DNA from: an uncultured Pseudomonas sp. | GTDB taxonomy: Bacteria; Pseudomonadota; Gammaproteobacteria; Pseudomonadales; Pseudomonadaceae | DNA length: 64,000 nucleotides | Direction: 5' to 3' | NCBI RefSeq assembly: GCF_946885955.1 | Contig: NZ_CAMPHI010000029.1 | Span: forward strand, 3,804 to 67,803 | Part shown: piece after piece, positions 29,241 through 39,631 of the stretch | Numbering within the stretch: position 1 is the stretch's first letter | Layout of the letters: every line of letters starts with the position of its first letter | Position numbers and translations under genes: made by a program | Notes under the pieces: model-generated | Told to the model about the DNA's origin: nothing | Seen by the model: only the letters and a program-made list of their open reading frames with translations | Databases searched by the model: none

Positions 29241-29355
29241 GAGTTGGCCCACAGGGCAGGGCGCTGACCGATGCTACCGGTCAGGCCGGGGTTGGGTGAG
29301 GTTGGCCCGGCGGTGTAGACTTGGCTGTTTTTTGCGCAACACGAGACTCGCAGTT

Positions 29356-30027
29356 ATGAAGTCGTTTGCCTCAAGTTGTCTTGCCGTTATCGCCGCGACG
29401 CTGCTGTTGGCCGCCTGCCAGCAGCTGCCATCGACCGCCACCGAACAGGCTAACGGCGTCGTGCAATTCGAAGGTTACCTGGCCGCTGGCCAATTGAATG
29501 CCGCCGAGGCGCAGCTTGCGCAATTGCAGCAGGGCGCGGCGGGCGACAGTCGCTTGCCGAAATACCAGCGGCGCTTGGCCGAGGCCTATTTGCAGCAAGG
29601 GCAGCGCGCCCTGCAAGGCGGCGATCTGGATGCCGCGACCCAGGCCCTGAGTCGCGCCCGCAGCCTGATGCCCGCCGCCCCAGCGTTGACCAGCGGGCTG
29701 GTCTCGACGCTGGCGCAAGCCGGTATCGCGCAGAATCGGAAAACCCCGGCCAGGCGCATCGACCCCAGCGCCGCGAGCAGTGTCATCGTCCTGCCGCCGT
29801 TGCAGGAAGCCGAGCGCTTAGACGAGGAGCTCGCGGCGATCGCCGCCGATGTGGTGAATTTCCGCTGCGCGGTGCGCATCGATACCGACCAGGCGGAGGA
29901 TGGCAATCGCCTCAGTACCCTGCTCGAAGCGCAAATCCGGCGTCTCGACCCGACGTTCGAGGCTAGCATCGGCCAGGCCGTCGAGCCCGGACGGGCGCCG
30001 CAGATGGTGCTCACGCCCGGCGGTTGA
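29356..30027 (+). CDS. Lipoprotein with helical repeat region (PA5502-like)
   Basis: A 223-residue probable lipoprotein: signal peptide and lipobox Leu-Ala-Ala-Cys ending near Cys21, then two tetratricopeptide-like helical pairs (Ala-Glu-Ala-Gln-Leu-Ala-Gln-Leu-Gln… and Ala-Thr-Gln-Ala-Leu-Ser-Arg-Ala-Arg). The C-terminal part has no recognised domain but contains Pro-Pro-Leu-Gln-Glu-Ala-Glu-Arg-Leu-Asp-Glu-Glu-Leu. Position between znuB and metN matches PA5502. Function is unknown. The ATG at 29356 is preferred because it begins the signal peptide. Confidence 0.8.
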   Translation: MKSFASSCLAVIAATLLLAACQQLPSTATEQANGVVQFEGYLAAGQLNAAEAQLAQLQQGAAGDSRLPKYQRRLAEAYLQQGQRALQGGDLDAATQALSRARSLMPAAPALTSGLVSTLAQAGIAQNRKTPARRIDPSAASSVIVLPPLQEAERLDEELAAIAADVVNFRCAVRIDTDQAEDGNRLSTLLEAQIRRLDPTFEASIGQAVEPGRAPQMVLTPGG

Positions 30028-30174
30028 GACAGCACGACATCGTCGTCTTTAATGCTTTATAGCTATAAACATAGGCCAATAAAGATTTTTGCGGCCTAAA
30101 GCGTAGCGGATAGACTACGCGCCCTCTGCGCCTATCCGGCGACGGCAACCCGACGAACCCAAAAGGTTTAATGC

Positions 30175-31182
30175 GTGATCCATTTTCACCAGGTCCACAA
30201 GGCGTATCGTGTCGCCGGCCAGGACATCCCCGCGTTGCGCCCGACCGATTTGCGTATCGGCCGCGGCGAAGTGTTCGGCATCATCGGCCATTCCGGCGCC
30301 GGCAAAAGCACCCTGCTGCGCTTGATCAACCGTCTGGAGCAACCGTCCGGCGGGCGTATCCTGATCGATGAGGAAGAAGTCACCGCCCTCGACGCCAACG
30401 GCCTGCGCCGTTTCCGTCAGCAGGTCGGGATGATCTTCCAGCACTTCAACCTGCTGTCCTCGAAGACCGTCGCCGACAACGTCGCGTTGCCGCTGAAGCT
30501 GGCCGGCGAGCTGTCCCGTGGCGCCATCGCCCAGCGCGTCGCCGAGTTGCTGGCGCGGGTCGGCTTGAGCGATCACGCCAACAAATACCCAGCGCAGCTC
30601 TCCGGCGGGCAGAAGCAGCGGGTCGGCATCGCCCGCGCCCTGGCCACCGCGCCGAAGATCCTGCTGTGCGACGAGGCCACCAGCGCCCTCGACCCGCAAA
30701 CCACCGCCTCGGTGTTGCAACTGCTGGCCGAGATCAACCGCGAGCTGAACCTGACCATCGTACTGATCACCCATGAAATGGACGTGATCCGCCGGGTCTG
30801 CGACCGCGTCGCGGTGATGGACGCCGGGGTGATAGTCGAGCAGGGGCCGGTCGCCGAGGTCTTTCTGCACCCGCAGCACGCCACCACCAAGCGCTTCGTG
30901 CAGGAGTCCGAGCAGGTCGACGAGCACGAGCAGCGCGACGATTTCGCCCACGTTCAGGGCCGCATTCTGCGCCTGACCTTTCAGGGCGAGGCGACCTACG
31001 CGCCGCTGCTCGGCACCGTGGCCCGTGAGACCGGGGTGGATTACAGCATCCTCGCCGGGCGTATCGACCGGATCAAGGACACCCCCTACGGGCAACTGAC
31101 CCTGGCCCTGACCGGCGGCGATCTGGAGGCCGCGATTGCGCGCTTTCAAGCCGCCGACGTGCACCTGGAGGTGTTGCGATGA
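30175..31182 (+). CDS. metN: Methionine ABC transporter ATPase MetN
   Basis: A 335-residue ABC ATPase starting at GTG 30175. Walker A Gly-His-Ser-Gly-Ala-Gly-Lys-Ser-Thr, signature Leu-Ser-Gly-Gly-Gln-Lys-Gln-Arg and Walker B Ile-Leu-Leu-Cys-Asp-Glu-Ala-Thr-Ser are intact. The C-terminal ~90 residues form the NIL ligand-sensing domain, which binds methionine and inhibits transport (transinhibition). The nearby ATG at 30171 is in another frame and cannot be the start. It overlaps metI by four bases. The 147-base upstream gap holds AT-rich promoter-like sequence (30035-30090). Confidence 0.94.
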   Translation: MIHFHQVHKAYRVAGQDIPALRPTDLRIGRGEVFGIIGHSGAGKSTLLRLINRLEQPSGGRILIDEEEVTALDANGLRRFRQQVGMIFQHFNLLSSKTVADNVALPLKLAGELSRGAIAQRVAELLARVGLSDHANKYPAQLSGGQKQRVGIARALATAPKILLCDEATSALDPQTTASVLQLLAEINRELNLTIVLITHEMDVIRRVCDRVAVMDAGVIVEQGPVAEVFLHPQHATTKRFVQESEQVDEHEQRDDFAHVQGRILRLTFQGEATYAPLLGTVARETGVDYSILAGRIDRIKDTPYGQLTLALTGGDLEAAIARFQAADVHLEVLR

Positions 31183-31844
31183 TGGACATGCTGCCCAATG
31201 TCGACTGGCCGGAAATCTGGCAAGCCAGCCTGGACACCCTGAGCATGCTCGGCGGCTCATTGCTGTTCACCGTGCTGCTCGGCTTGCCACTCGGCGTGCT
31301 GCTGTTTCTCACCAGCCCGCGTCAGCTGTTCGAGCAGAAGGCGTTCTACGGCGTGCTGTCGCTGCTGGTTAACATCCTGCGCTCGGTGCCCTTCGTGATT
31401 CTGCTGATCGTGATGATCCCCTTCACGGTGATCGTCACCGGCACCTCGCTCGGGGTGGCCGGCGCCATTCCGCCGTTGGTGGTCGGTGCCACGCCATTCT
31501 TTGCGCGGCTGGTGGAAACCGCTCTGCGCGAAGTGGACCGCGGCATTATCGAGGCGACCCAGGCGATGGGCGCGACCACCCGACAGATCGTGACCAACGC
31601 GCTGCTGCCCGAAGCCCTGCCGGGCATCATCGCCGCCGTCACCGTGACCGCGATCACCCTGGTGTCCTACACCGCCATGTCCGGCCTGATTGGCGGCGGC
31701 GGTTTGGGCGACCTAGCGGTGCGCTACGGTTATCAGCGTTATCAGCCGGATGTCATGGCGGTCACGGTGATTCTGCTGCTGATCCTCGTGCAGATCCTGC
31801 AAAGCGTTGGCGACAAGCTGGTGGTGCATTTCTCGCGCAAATAA
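31179..31844 (+). CDS. metI: Methionine ABC transporter permease MetI
   Basis: A 221-residue permease with five membrane helices and the BPD-type EAA motif ([10 protein letters not shown]…Leu-Leu-Pro-Glu-Ala-Leu-Pro-Gly-Ile) that contacts MetN. Start codons at 31179, 31182 and 31188 are all possible; the first overlaps the metN stop. It forms the D/L-methionine channel. A REP-like palindrome follows before metQ, so metQ is separated by 228 bases and may have its own promoter. Confidence 0.93.
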   Translation: MMDMLPNVDWPEIWQASLDTLSMLGGSLLFTVLLGLPLGVLLFLTSPRQLFEQKAFYGVLSLLVNILRSVPFVILLIVMIPFTVIVTGTSLGVAGAIPPLVVGATPFFARLVETALREVDRGIIEATQAMGATTRQIVTNALLPEALPGIIAAVTVTAITLVSYTAMSGLIGGGGLGDLAVRYGYQRYQPDVMAVTVILLLILVQILQSVGDKLVVHFSRK

Positions 31845-31880
31845 TGGCGTGCCCGTAAAGCTGGCGATTGGCGCTAACCC

Positions 31881-31952
31881 CGTAGCCGGGATGCAATCCG
31901 GGACATTGGTAGCGGCCATGGAAGCGCTTCCCCGGATTGCATCCGGGCTACA
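31881..31952. repeat. REP-like palindrome between metI and metQ
   Basis: Inverted arms GTAGCCGGGATGCAATCCGG (31882 on) and CCGGATTGCATCCGGGCTAC frame a ~35-base centre. It belongs to the same family as 49639-49695 and 53521-53586. A stable stem here could uncouple expression of the binding protein from the permease. Confidence 0.75.
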
Positions 31953-32072
31953 GCTCGCGGCATTGCTCGGAGCTGGTCCATACGACGCAGATTTCTAACA
32001 GAAGAACAAAGCGTTAATTTTTTGCATAGCGGCTATCCGCCGAAATCGTACATATCCCACAAGGAATCGAAG

Positions 32073-32843
32073 ATGAAAAAACTGCTAATCGCCCTCACCG
32101 CCGTCACGGCCTTCGCCGCCCAGGCACAGGAGCTGAACGTTGCCGCCACCGCCGTACCCCACGCGGAAATTCTCGAGTTCATCAAACCGACCCTCGCCGA
32201 ACAGGGCGTGGAGCTGAACGTCAAAGTCTTCACCGACTACGTGCAGCCCAACGTGCAGGTCGCCGAGAAACGCCTGGACGCCAACTTCTTCCAGCACCAG
32301 CCGTATTTGGATGAGTTCAACAAGAGCCGTGGCACCGAGCTGGTCAGCGTCGCTGGTGTGCACGTCGAGCCCTTCGGCGCCTATTCCAGCAAGCACAAGA
32401 GCCTGGCCGAGCTGCCGCTGGGCGCCAACGTGGTGATCCCCAACGACGCCACCAACGGCGGCCGCGCGCTGCTGTTGCTGCAGAAAGCCGGGCTGATCGT
32501 GCTCAAGGATTCCGCCGGTATCCTCGCCACGCCGCGGGATATCGTCGAAAACCCGAAGAACATCAAGGTGCGTGAGTTGGAAGCGGCGACCCTGCCGCGG
32601 GTGCTGACCCAGGTCGACCTGGCGCTGATCAACACCAACTACGCGCTGGAAGCCCAGCTCAAGCCGACCGAGGATGCGCTGATTCTCGAAGGCAGCGACT
32701 CGCCGTACGTCAACATCCTGGTCGCGCGCCCGGACAACAAGGACAGCGAGGCGATGCAGAAGCTGGCCAAGGCGCTGAACAGCGAAGCGGTCAAAGCCTT
32801 TATCGCCGAGAAGTACCAGGGCGCGGTCGTTCCGGCGTTCTAA
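32073..32843 (+). CDS. metQ: Methionine-binding protein MetQ
   Basis: A 256-residue NlpA-family periplasmic binding protein. The signal peptide (1-~20, …Phe-Ala-Ala-Gln-Ala) lacks a lipobox cysteine, so it is probably soluble rather than lipid-anchored as in E. coli. Family blocks are Val-Phe-Thr-Asp-Tyr-Val-Gln-Pro-Asn, Asn-Phe-Phe-Gln-His-Gln-Pro-Tyr-Leu, Ile-Pro-Asn-Asp-Ala-Thr-Asn-Gly-Gly-Arg-Ala and Ile-Asn-Thr-Asn-Tyr-Ala. It captures methionine for MetNI. An AAGGA site precedes the ATG. Confidence 0.94.
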   Translation: MKKLLIALTAVTAFAAQAQELNVAATAVPHAEILEFIKPTLAEQGVELNVKVFTDYVQPNVQVAEKRLDANFFQHQPYLDEFNKSRGTELVSVAGVHVEPFGAYSSKHKSLAELPLGANVVIPNDATNGGRALLLLQKAGLIVLKDSAGILATPRDIVENPKNIKVRELEAATLPRVLTQVDLALINTNYALEAQLKPTEDALILEGSDSPYVNILVARPDNKDSEAMQKLAKALNSEAVKAFIAEKYQGAVVPAF

Positions 32844-32852
32844 TCCGATCAG

Positions 32853-32992
32853 CAGGTCGTTGAAAAACGTAGGCGAGGCAGGCAAGACAAGGCAAAAACA
32901 GGCGAGGAAGCGGAGTTTACGTGCTGTAAATGAGCATTTCGAGCCTGTTTTTAACGCAGTACTGCCAACGCAGGTAGTTTTTCAGCGGCCTG
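32853..32992. mobile_element. MITE-like 140-bp element with terminal inverted repeats
   Basis: The element starts CAGGTCGTTGAAAAACGTA and ends TAGTTTTTCAGCGGCCTG, which are imperfect inverted ends of about 18 bases. Inside, AAAAACAGGC (32895-32904) pairs with GCCTGTTTTT (32944-32953). It has no coding capacity. It fills the gap between metQ and the convergent asparaginase gene exactly up to the asparaginase stop codon. A partial copy of the right end is at 53496-53517. Confidence 0.65.
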
Positions 32993-33985
32993 TCAATCTG
33001 CGCGCTCGCCGCACAGATCCAGCGCGAACCAGTGCTCCACCTCGGCCTGGCTCAGCCCTGCGCCGAGCAGGGCGAACAGCTTGCCCAGCGCCGCTTCGCG
33101 GGTCATGCCGCCGGCCGAAACCAGGCCGGCGCTGGCCAATTGGCTGCCCGCAGCGTAGACGCCGAATTCGACATGGCCATGGGCACATTGGCTGATCGCC
33201 GCAAGCACCACGCCTTGTTCATGGGCGCTCTTAAGCGCGGCGAGCAGGGCGTCGTCGTCCGACGGCCCGGTGCCGCTGCCGTAACATTCCAACAGCAGGC
33301 CGCGCACGCCGGTGGCCAGCAGGGCGCTGACATGGGCGGCCTGGATGCCGGGAAAAAACGGTAGTACAGCCAGGTTGACCGGCTGCCGCGGTTGCCGGTA
33401 ATCGATCGCGGCGGCAATGCTCGTCGCCCGCTCGCCCTGACGCTGGCGTGGCAATACAACGAAGGCGTCGAAAGCGTCGCTGCGCAGTTTGCTAACCCGC
33501 GCGCCATGCATCAGCTGGCCATTGAAGAACAGGTGCACACCGGGCGCGGCGCCCTGTTGCAATGCTCGCATGGCACCGAACAGGTTGCCCCAGGCGTCGC
33601 TGTCCGGGGTGCCCGCCGGCAGCATCGAGCCGGTCAATACCACCGGCACCGGTAGGCCCAGTAGCAGAAAACTCAGGGCCGCGGCGCTGTACGCCAGGGT
33701 GTCGGTGCCGTGCAGCAACAGCACGGCATCGCAGCCCTCTTCGTCGATGCCGCTACGAATCGCTGCGACCATCGCCAGCCAGTTGGCCTGGCTCATATTG
33801 GCGCTGTCGATCGCCGGCAACAGTTCACGAAAGCGCCACTCGGGCAGCGGCCCGCTTTCCAGTGCCTGTTGCGCGCGCATCCGCGCCTCGAAGCCGGAGG
33901 CCGGGGCGAGGCCCTGGGCGCTCATTTGCATACCGATGGTGCCGCCGGTGTAGAGCACCAGCAGGCGTTGGGCAGGGGGGTGCAT
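32993..33985 (-). CDS. L-asparaginase, type I (cytoplasmic)
   Basis: A 330-residue asparaginase/glutaminase-fold protein. The two catalytic threonine motifs are Tyr-Thr-Gly-Gly-Thr-Ile-Gly (~12-18) and Leu-Leu-His-Gly-Thr-Asp-Thr-Leu-Ala-Tyr (~95). There is no signal peptide, which suits the low-affinity cytoplasmic (AnsA) class rather than the periplasmic AnsB. It hydrolyses asparagine to aspartate and ammonia; aspartate could then go to AspA at 36890. The start at 33985 has a GGAAA site upstream; longer in-frame extensions lack one. It converges on metQ across the MITE-like element. Confidence 0.88.
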   Translation of the reverse strand: MHPPAQRLLVLYTGGTIGMQMSAQGLAPASGFEARMRAQQALESGPLPEWRFRELLPAIDSANMSQANWLAMVAAIRSGIDEEGCDAVLLLHGTDTLAYSAAALSFLLLGLPVPVVLTGSMLPAGTPDSDAWGNLFGAMRALQQGAAPGVHLFFNGQLMHGARVSKLRSDAFDAFVVLPRQRQGERATSIAAAIDYRQPRQPVNLAVLPFFPGIQAAHVSALLATGVRGLLLECYGSGTGPSDDDALLAALKSAHEQGVVLAAISQCAHGHVEFGVYAAGSQLASAGLVSAGGMTREAALGKLFALLGAGLSQAEVEHWFALDLCGERAD

Positions 33986-34185
33986 AGACTGTTTCCAAAC
34001 TGAGTGGCCGCGTTTTCGCGAGCCATTGAACATGATGGGGCGGCTGTACGGTTAGCCAATCGCCGGGCGGGCCGGCGCTATTGCTGCGTACCGCCAGATG
34101 GCGGGCCTGGGGCCGTCAATCTCTTCAAGGCGATGAAGGTGATGCAGGCCGCGCGTTGTCCGCGCGGCTTGCGCCGGATGCTGGA

Positions 34186-34938
34186 TCAGCACAATTCCGG
34201 GTTTTTCTTGCAGGTGCCATAACCCTCGGCGCGCATTTCGTCGAGCGCCGCCTGCAGGCGTTCGACCACTTCGTCGGGGATGTCCTTGTTCAGCGCCAGG
34301 TAGAGTTCCGAGGTGTGGAAGCTCAATACGGTCTTCATGCCCGTGGCGTTCTGCTCCTTGGCGTAGAAGCGCCATACCGGGTCGGAAGTGGCCCAGTAAT
34401 CGATTTTCCCTTGCTGCAGTTTGTGAATATTTTCCTGGTCGCGCAGGGAGTTCTGCGGGGTGAAGCCGAGGCGCTCGATGAGCTGGCTGACGGCTGAACT
34501 CTGGTAGGCGCCGATGCGATAGCCCTTGGCCTGATCGAGGTCCTTCAGTTCAGCGCTGCTGTCGAGGCCGACCAGTACGCTTTCGTATTTGGAGATCGGC
34601 CCGACCCACTTGAACAGCGGTCTGCGCGCATCGCTCAGGGAGGTGGAAAAGAGGCCGTGGTTGGGCGTCTTCATCGTGTAGTTGTAGATGCGATCCCAGG
34701 GGAAGCGCAGGGTCATGGTGTAGTCGATTCCGGCGCGCTTGAACATTTCCCGCACGATATCGGCGCTGAGTCCCTTGATGTTCTTTTCGCGGGCGAAATT
34801 CTTATTGTTATCGGCCATGTTGAATGGCGGAAAGTTTTCCGTAAGCAGCACGACTTTGTAGTCGCGCGGCAATTCGGCGTGGGCGAATGTGGCGAACAGC
34901 AGGCAAACCAACAGCGAGCGAGAAAGACTACGGCGCAT
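34186..34938 (-). CDS. Periplasmic amino-acid-binding-type protein (paralogue 1)
   Basis: A 250-residue exported protein (signal peptide 1-~21, …Thr-Phe-Ala-His-Ala). The bacterial solute-binding family 3 fold is suggested by Leu-Thr-Glu-Asn-Phe-Pro-Pro-Phe-Asn-Met near the N-terminus, Gly-Leu-Ser-Ala-Asp-Ile-Val-Arg-Glu-Met-Phe, and Gly-Tyr-Arg-Ile-Gly-Ala-Tyr. Two C-terminal cysteines (Gly-Thr-Cys-Lys-Lys-Asn-Pro-Glu-Leu-Cys) may form a disulfide. No ABC permease is adjacent, so it may be a sensor-like or orphan binding protein. A close paralogue lies at 38647, on the other side of agcS-aspA. An AGGAG site supports the start. Confidence 0.82.
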   Translation of the reverse strand: MRRSLSRSLLVCLLFATFAHAELPRDYKVVLLTENFPPFNMADNNKNFAREKNIKGLSADIVREMFKRAGIDYTMTLRFPWDRIYNYTMKTPNHGLFSTSLSDARRPLFKWVGPISKYESVLVGLDSSAELKDLDQAKGYRIGAYQSSAVSQLIERLGFTPQNSLRDQENIHKLQQGKIDYWATSDPVWRFYAKEQNATGMKTVLSFHTSELYLALNKDIPDEVVERLQAALDEMRAEGYGTCKKNPELC

Positions 34939-35002
34939 GGTCGAGCACTCCTGAAATGCGAAGAGTCCCCTGCCGACCCCATCGACATGGGACGCATGAC
35001 GC

Positions 35003-35032
35003 AAAAACGCCGCCCGGCAACAACCGGGCGGC
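35003..35032 (-). terminator. Intrinsic terminator of agcS
   Basis: On the minus strand, stem GCCGCCCGG/CCGGGCGGC with a six-base loop is followed by GUUUUUG. It lies 7 bases past the agcS stop and before the binding-protein gene at 34938. Confidence 0.85.
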
Positions 35033-35038
35033 TACAAG

Positions 35039-36505
35039 TCAGCGATGTTGCAGGGCGTTATCTGGTTGCTTGGCTCCCGGGTTTGGCCATGATGCGAGTG
35101 GCGTCAGTGGTGCAACGGGTGCCTCTGGCCAGGCCTCCGGATCGAGATCCAGATCGGCGAAGACTTTAGCATCGAACACTGGCGATTCGACACCAGATTT
35201 GATCTGGTTGTCGTAGTCGCGCATCAGGCGCAGGCCGACCTTGAACAACAAGGCCAGGGCAACCAGGTTGACTATCGCGAGCAGCCCCATGGTCACGTCG
35301 GCGAAGGCGAATACCGTGCCCAGATCCTGCCTCGACCCCCAGAACACCAGAGCGATCACCAGCACCCGATACACCTGCACCGGTGCACGCTTCTGGCTGA
35401 AAAAGCCCAGTGCGTTTTCACCTAGGTAGTAGTTATAGATCAGGGTGGTGAATACGAACAGCAGCAGCGCGACGCTGACGAACACCCGGCCCCATTCGCC
35501 GACTACGCTGGCCATGGCGGTTTGGGTCAGGATCACGCCGGACACTTCCATGCCCGGCTGGTAGACGCCGGACAGCAGAATGATCAGCGCGGTGCAGCTG
35601 CACAGGATGATGGTGTCGATAAACACGCTGAGCGATTGCACGATGCCCTGGGCGACCGGGTGTTTGACCTCGGCCACGGCAGCGACGTTGGGCGCACTGC
35701 CCAGGCCCGCTTCGTTGGAGAACAGGCCGCGCTTGACGCCCATGATGATCGCCGCGCCGATGCCGCCGGCAAAGGCCGGCTCCAGGCCGAAGGCGCTCTT
35801 GAAGATCAGAGCCAGGGTCTGCGGGATCAGCTCGACGTTGCTGCCGATAACGAACAGCGCCATGGCGATGTAGGAGAAGGCCATCACCGGCACCAGCACG
35901 TCGGCGAAGCTGGCGATGCGCTTGATGCCGCCGAAAATGATCATGCCGATCACCGCGACCAGGGCGATACCGCTGACATAAGTCGGCAGGCCGAAGGTGT
36001 CGTGCAGCGAGCTGGCGACGGTGTAGGACTGCACGGCGTTGAAGCCGAAGCCGAAGGTCACCAGCAGCAGGATCGACACGACGATACCCAGCCAGCGCTG
36101 GCCGAGACCGTGCTCGATATAGAAGGCCGGGCCGCCGCGGTAAGTACCGTCCGCTTCACGGCGCTTGTAGAGCTGGGCCAGGGAACATTCGAAATAGCTG
36201 GTGGCCATGCCGACGAGGGCGACGACCCACATCCAGAAGATCGCACCGGGGCCGCCAAGCATGATCGCCACCGAGACACCGGCGATGTTACCGGCGCCGA
36301 CGCGGCCGGCGACGCTGAGCATCAGCGCCTGGAACGAACTGAGTTGGCCTGGCTGGCGTTTGAACGCCTCGCCGAGAATACGGAACATGCTGCCGAAATA
36401 GCGAAACTGGACGAAGCGCGAGACGACGGTGAAATACAGACCGAGGCCGATCAGCATGACGATGAGGACCTTGCTCCAAAGCAGGTCGTTGAGTAAATCC
36501 AGCAT
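35039..36505 (-). CDS. Sodium:alanine/glycine symporter, AgcS family
   Basis: A 488-residue transporter with about eleven membrane helices. It carries the AGCS signature region (Gly-Arg-Val-Gly-Ala-Gly-Asn-Ile-Ala-Gly-Val) and the conserved Ser-Asn-Glu-Ala-Gly-Leu-Gly-Ser-Ala-Pro block. It takes up alanine and/or glycine with Na+. The C-terminal ~40 residues are soluble and proline-rich. A GAGGGAGAA site precedes the ATG. The gene has a long structured leader (36506-36733) and is downstream of aspA on the same strand, with its own terminator at 35003-35032. Confidence 0.92.
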   Translation of the reverse strand: MLDLLNDLLWSKVLIVMLIGLGLYFTVVSRFVQFRYFGSMFRILGEAFKRQPGQLSSFQALMLSVAGRVGAGNIAGVSVAIMLGGPGAIFWMWVVALVGMATSYFECSLAQLYKRREADGTYRGGPAFYIEHGLGQRWLGIVVSILLLVTFGFGFNAVQSYTVASSLHDTFGLPTYVSGIALVAVIGMIIFGGIKRIASFADVLVPVMAFSYIAMALFVIGSNVELIPQTLALIFKSAFGLEPAFAGGIGAAIIMGVKRGLFSNEAGLGSAPNVAAVAEVKHPVAQGIVQSLSVFIDTIILCSCTALIILLSGVYQPGMEVSGVILTQTAMASVVGEWGRVFVSVALLLFVFTTLIYNYYLGENALGFFSQKRAPVQVYRVLVIALVFWGSRQDLGTVFAFADVTMGLLAIVNLVALALLFKVGLRLMRDYDNQIKSGVESPVFDAKVFADLDLDPEAWPEAPVAPLTPLASWPNPGAKQPDNALQHR

Positions 36506-36733
36506 GGTGTTCTCCCTCTCTTGTGATTGTGTCAGGGATAGAAAGACGATGAAGCCGCAGCACCGCCCGGGTAGGGCGGCGCTGACGGGCATCACGGGTG
36601 GCCAGTGGCCTTGCAGCCCGGCGGACTTAGCTGTCCTGGGGGCGGTCAAGTTCGACAGGCTACTTGGCCACTACCGCATCAGGGATTGCCTGACGGCTGG
36701 TGGAGAGAGACGACTGAGGTCGATCAATTTCAT
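36506..36733 (-). promoter_or_regulatory. Structured leader of agcS with a 20-codon upstream ORF
   Basis: On the minus strand a 20-residue ORF (36733-36671) begins with ATG after a GGGTGA site, encodes a basic peptide with Ser-Pro-Pro, and stops 165 bases before agcS. The spacer holds TCAGG…CCTGA, a strong GC hairpin with 11-base arms (36556-36582), and GTGGCC segments that can pair with a downstream GGCCAC. The layout is like a translation-controlled leader, but I recognise no known riboswitch class. Confidence 0.4.
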
Positions 36734-36889
36734 GGTGTCACCCTGTGTGGTTTTTTGTTGGTATGCCCTGGATGCTGATATGCATCTCGTTGGCTGCTGG
36801 CTTCCTGCCGGCTCTTACTCAGGCATCGGATCGATGCATAAGTCCCGTACATCCTTGTGCGGGTGTTGCTCTTGTGGCGCGTGGCGGAC

Positions 36890-38314
<1,425 letters not shown>

Positions 38315-38646
38315 GACGGTGGCAACTCTGAAAGAAGACGGCTGGTGCCGCGATGTCCTGAAGGGTAAGGGTTTCAGAGCGATGTCGGCCAATGCTGTTA
38401 AACGCTAGCCTATGCACGATCGGCATAATGTCGATGTGACCCCCAGCGTTCGAGAAGCGTAATCCACTCGCCACGAAGGTGATGAAACGAGACGGTTGAA
38501 GGGCGGCGCGAGGGGCCTTGAGGCACCGCGACCTGTTCAGCTCGGGCCGCGTAGGCCGCGCCGCTCAGGTCGTCTCATGCAAGTCATGCGGTCGGTGATG
38601 GCGAAGTCGGCCGGCGTCTTGTGCACGACACCAGCGATGAGCGGGC
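38315..38646. other. Intergenic region upstream of aspA
   Basis: In 332 bases I see no convincing gene or strong hairpin. The aspA promoter should lie in the AT-richer part (38385-38440). No Anr-type TTGAT-N4-ATCAA box was found. Confidence 0.3.
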
Positions 38647-39444
38647 TCAGCCGCCGGTCGGAACCTTGCGGTTACGAATCAGGTAGCAGAACTCGGGGGT
38701 CTTGCTGCAGCCGCTGTAGCCTTCGCCAATGATCTCGTTGAGCGCGTTCTGCAGCCGCACCACGACTTCGTCGGGGGTGTCCTTGTGCAGCGCCAGGAAC
38801 AGCTCCGAGGTGTGAAAGGTCAGTGCGGTTTCCAGGCCGCCGACGCCCAGCTGCTTGGCGTAATAGCGCCAGGACGGTTCGGCGGTGGCCCAGAGGTCGA
38901 TATCGCCCTTGAGCAGCCGCTGCACGTTGTCCTGCTCGCTCAGGCTGTCCTCGGCGCTCAGCCCCTGGCTTTCCAGGTAGGCATTGACCGCGCCGTTGCG
39001 GTACACGCCGATTTTATAGGCCGCCGCCTGTTCCAGGCTCTTCAGCTTGAGATCGCGCCCCGCAGCGCTGAGTAGCACGCTGTCGTAATGGGCGAGTGGC
39101 CCGACCCATTTGAACAGGCCGTCATTGGCTGGGGTGCGGACGATCGAGAACAGGCCATGGTCCGGCGAGTTTAGGGTGTCGCCATAGATGCGGCTCCAGG
39201 GCGAGCGCAGGGTCATGCTGTAGGGGATGCCGGCACGCTGGAACATATCGCGCACGGTATCGGCGCCGATGCCCAGGATCTTCTCGCCGCGGGCGAACTT
39301 TTTGTTGTCCGCGGTCATGCTGAACGGTGGGAAATTTTCGGTTTGCAGGATCAGGCGGTAGTTATCCGGCAATGCCGCGTGGGCGGTGGCGACTGTGCCC
39401 AGCAACAGGCCGACGAGGAGGAGTGCATTGCGCAACGTCTGCAT
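38647..39444 (-). CDS. Periplasmic amino-acid-binding-type protein (paralogue 2)
   Basis: A 265-residue exported protein closely related to the one at 34186-34938. It shares Leu-Pro-(Asp/Arg)-(Asn/Asp)-Tyr near the N-terminus, Thr-Glu-Asn-Phe-Pro-Pro-Phe, Phe-Lys-Trp-Val-Gly-Pro, the repeated Tyr-Tyr/Phe-Tyr-Ala-Lys before the thr-rich strand, Phe-His-Thr-Ser-Glu-Leu-(Phe/Tyr)-Leu-Ala-Leu, and the C-terminal cysteine pair. Signal peptide 1-~23. It is 15 residues longer at the C-terminus. It is divergent from a LysR gene. No transport partner is adjacent. Confidence 0.82.
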   Translation of the reverse strand: MQTLRNALLLVGLLLGTVATAHAALPDNYRLILQTENFPPFSMTADNKKFARGEKILGIGADTVRDMFQRAGIPYSMTLRSPWSRIYGDTLNSPDHGLFSIVRTPANDGLFKWVGPLAHYDSVLLSAAGRDLKLKSLEQAAAYKIGVYRNGAVNAYLESQGLSAEDSLSEQDNVQRLLKGDIDLWATAEPSWRYYAKQLGVGGLETALTFHTSELFLALHKDTPDEVVVRLQNALNEIIGEGYSGCSKTPEFCYLIRNRKVPTGG

Positions 39445-39631
39445 ATTTCAGCTCCGAGGTGTTTTTATTATTGTCAGGCGCCAATTGTAGCGTTTTGTAA
39501 TCGCGGTTGCCGACAGGCTTCTGTTTTACCCTGGCCTGGCGCGTGCGCATGGCATAAGGCAGGATGGGGCCTGAAGACCGGCGCGGCCTTGGTGCAATGC
39601 CAATGGCCCCTGGGAAACCTGAGAGTAGTCG

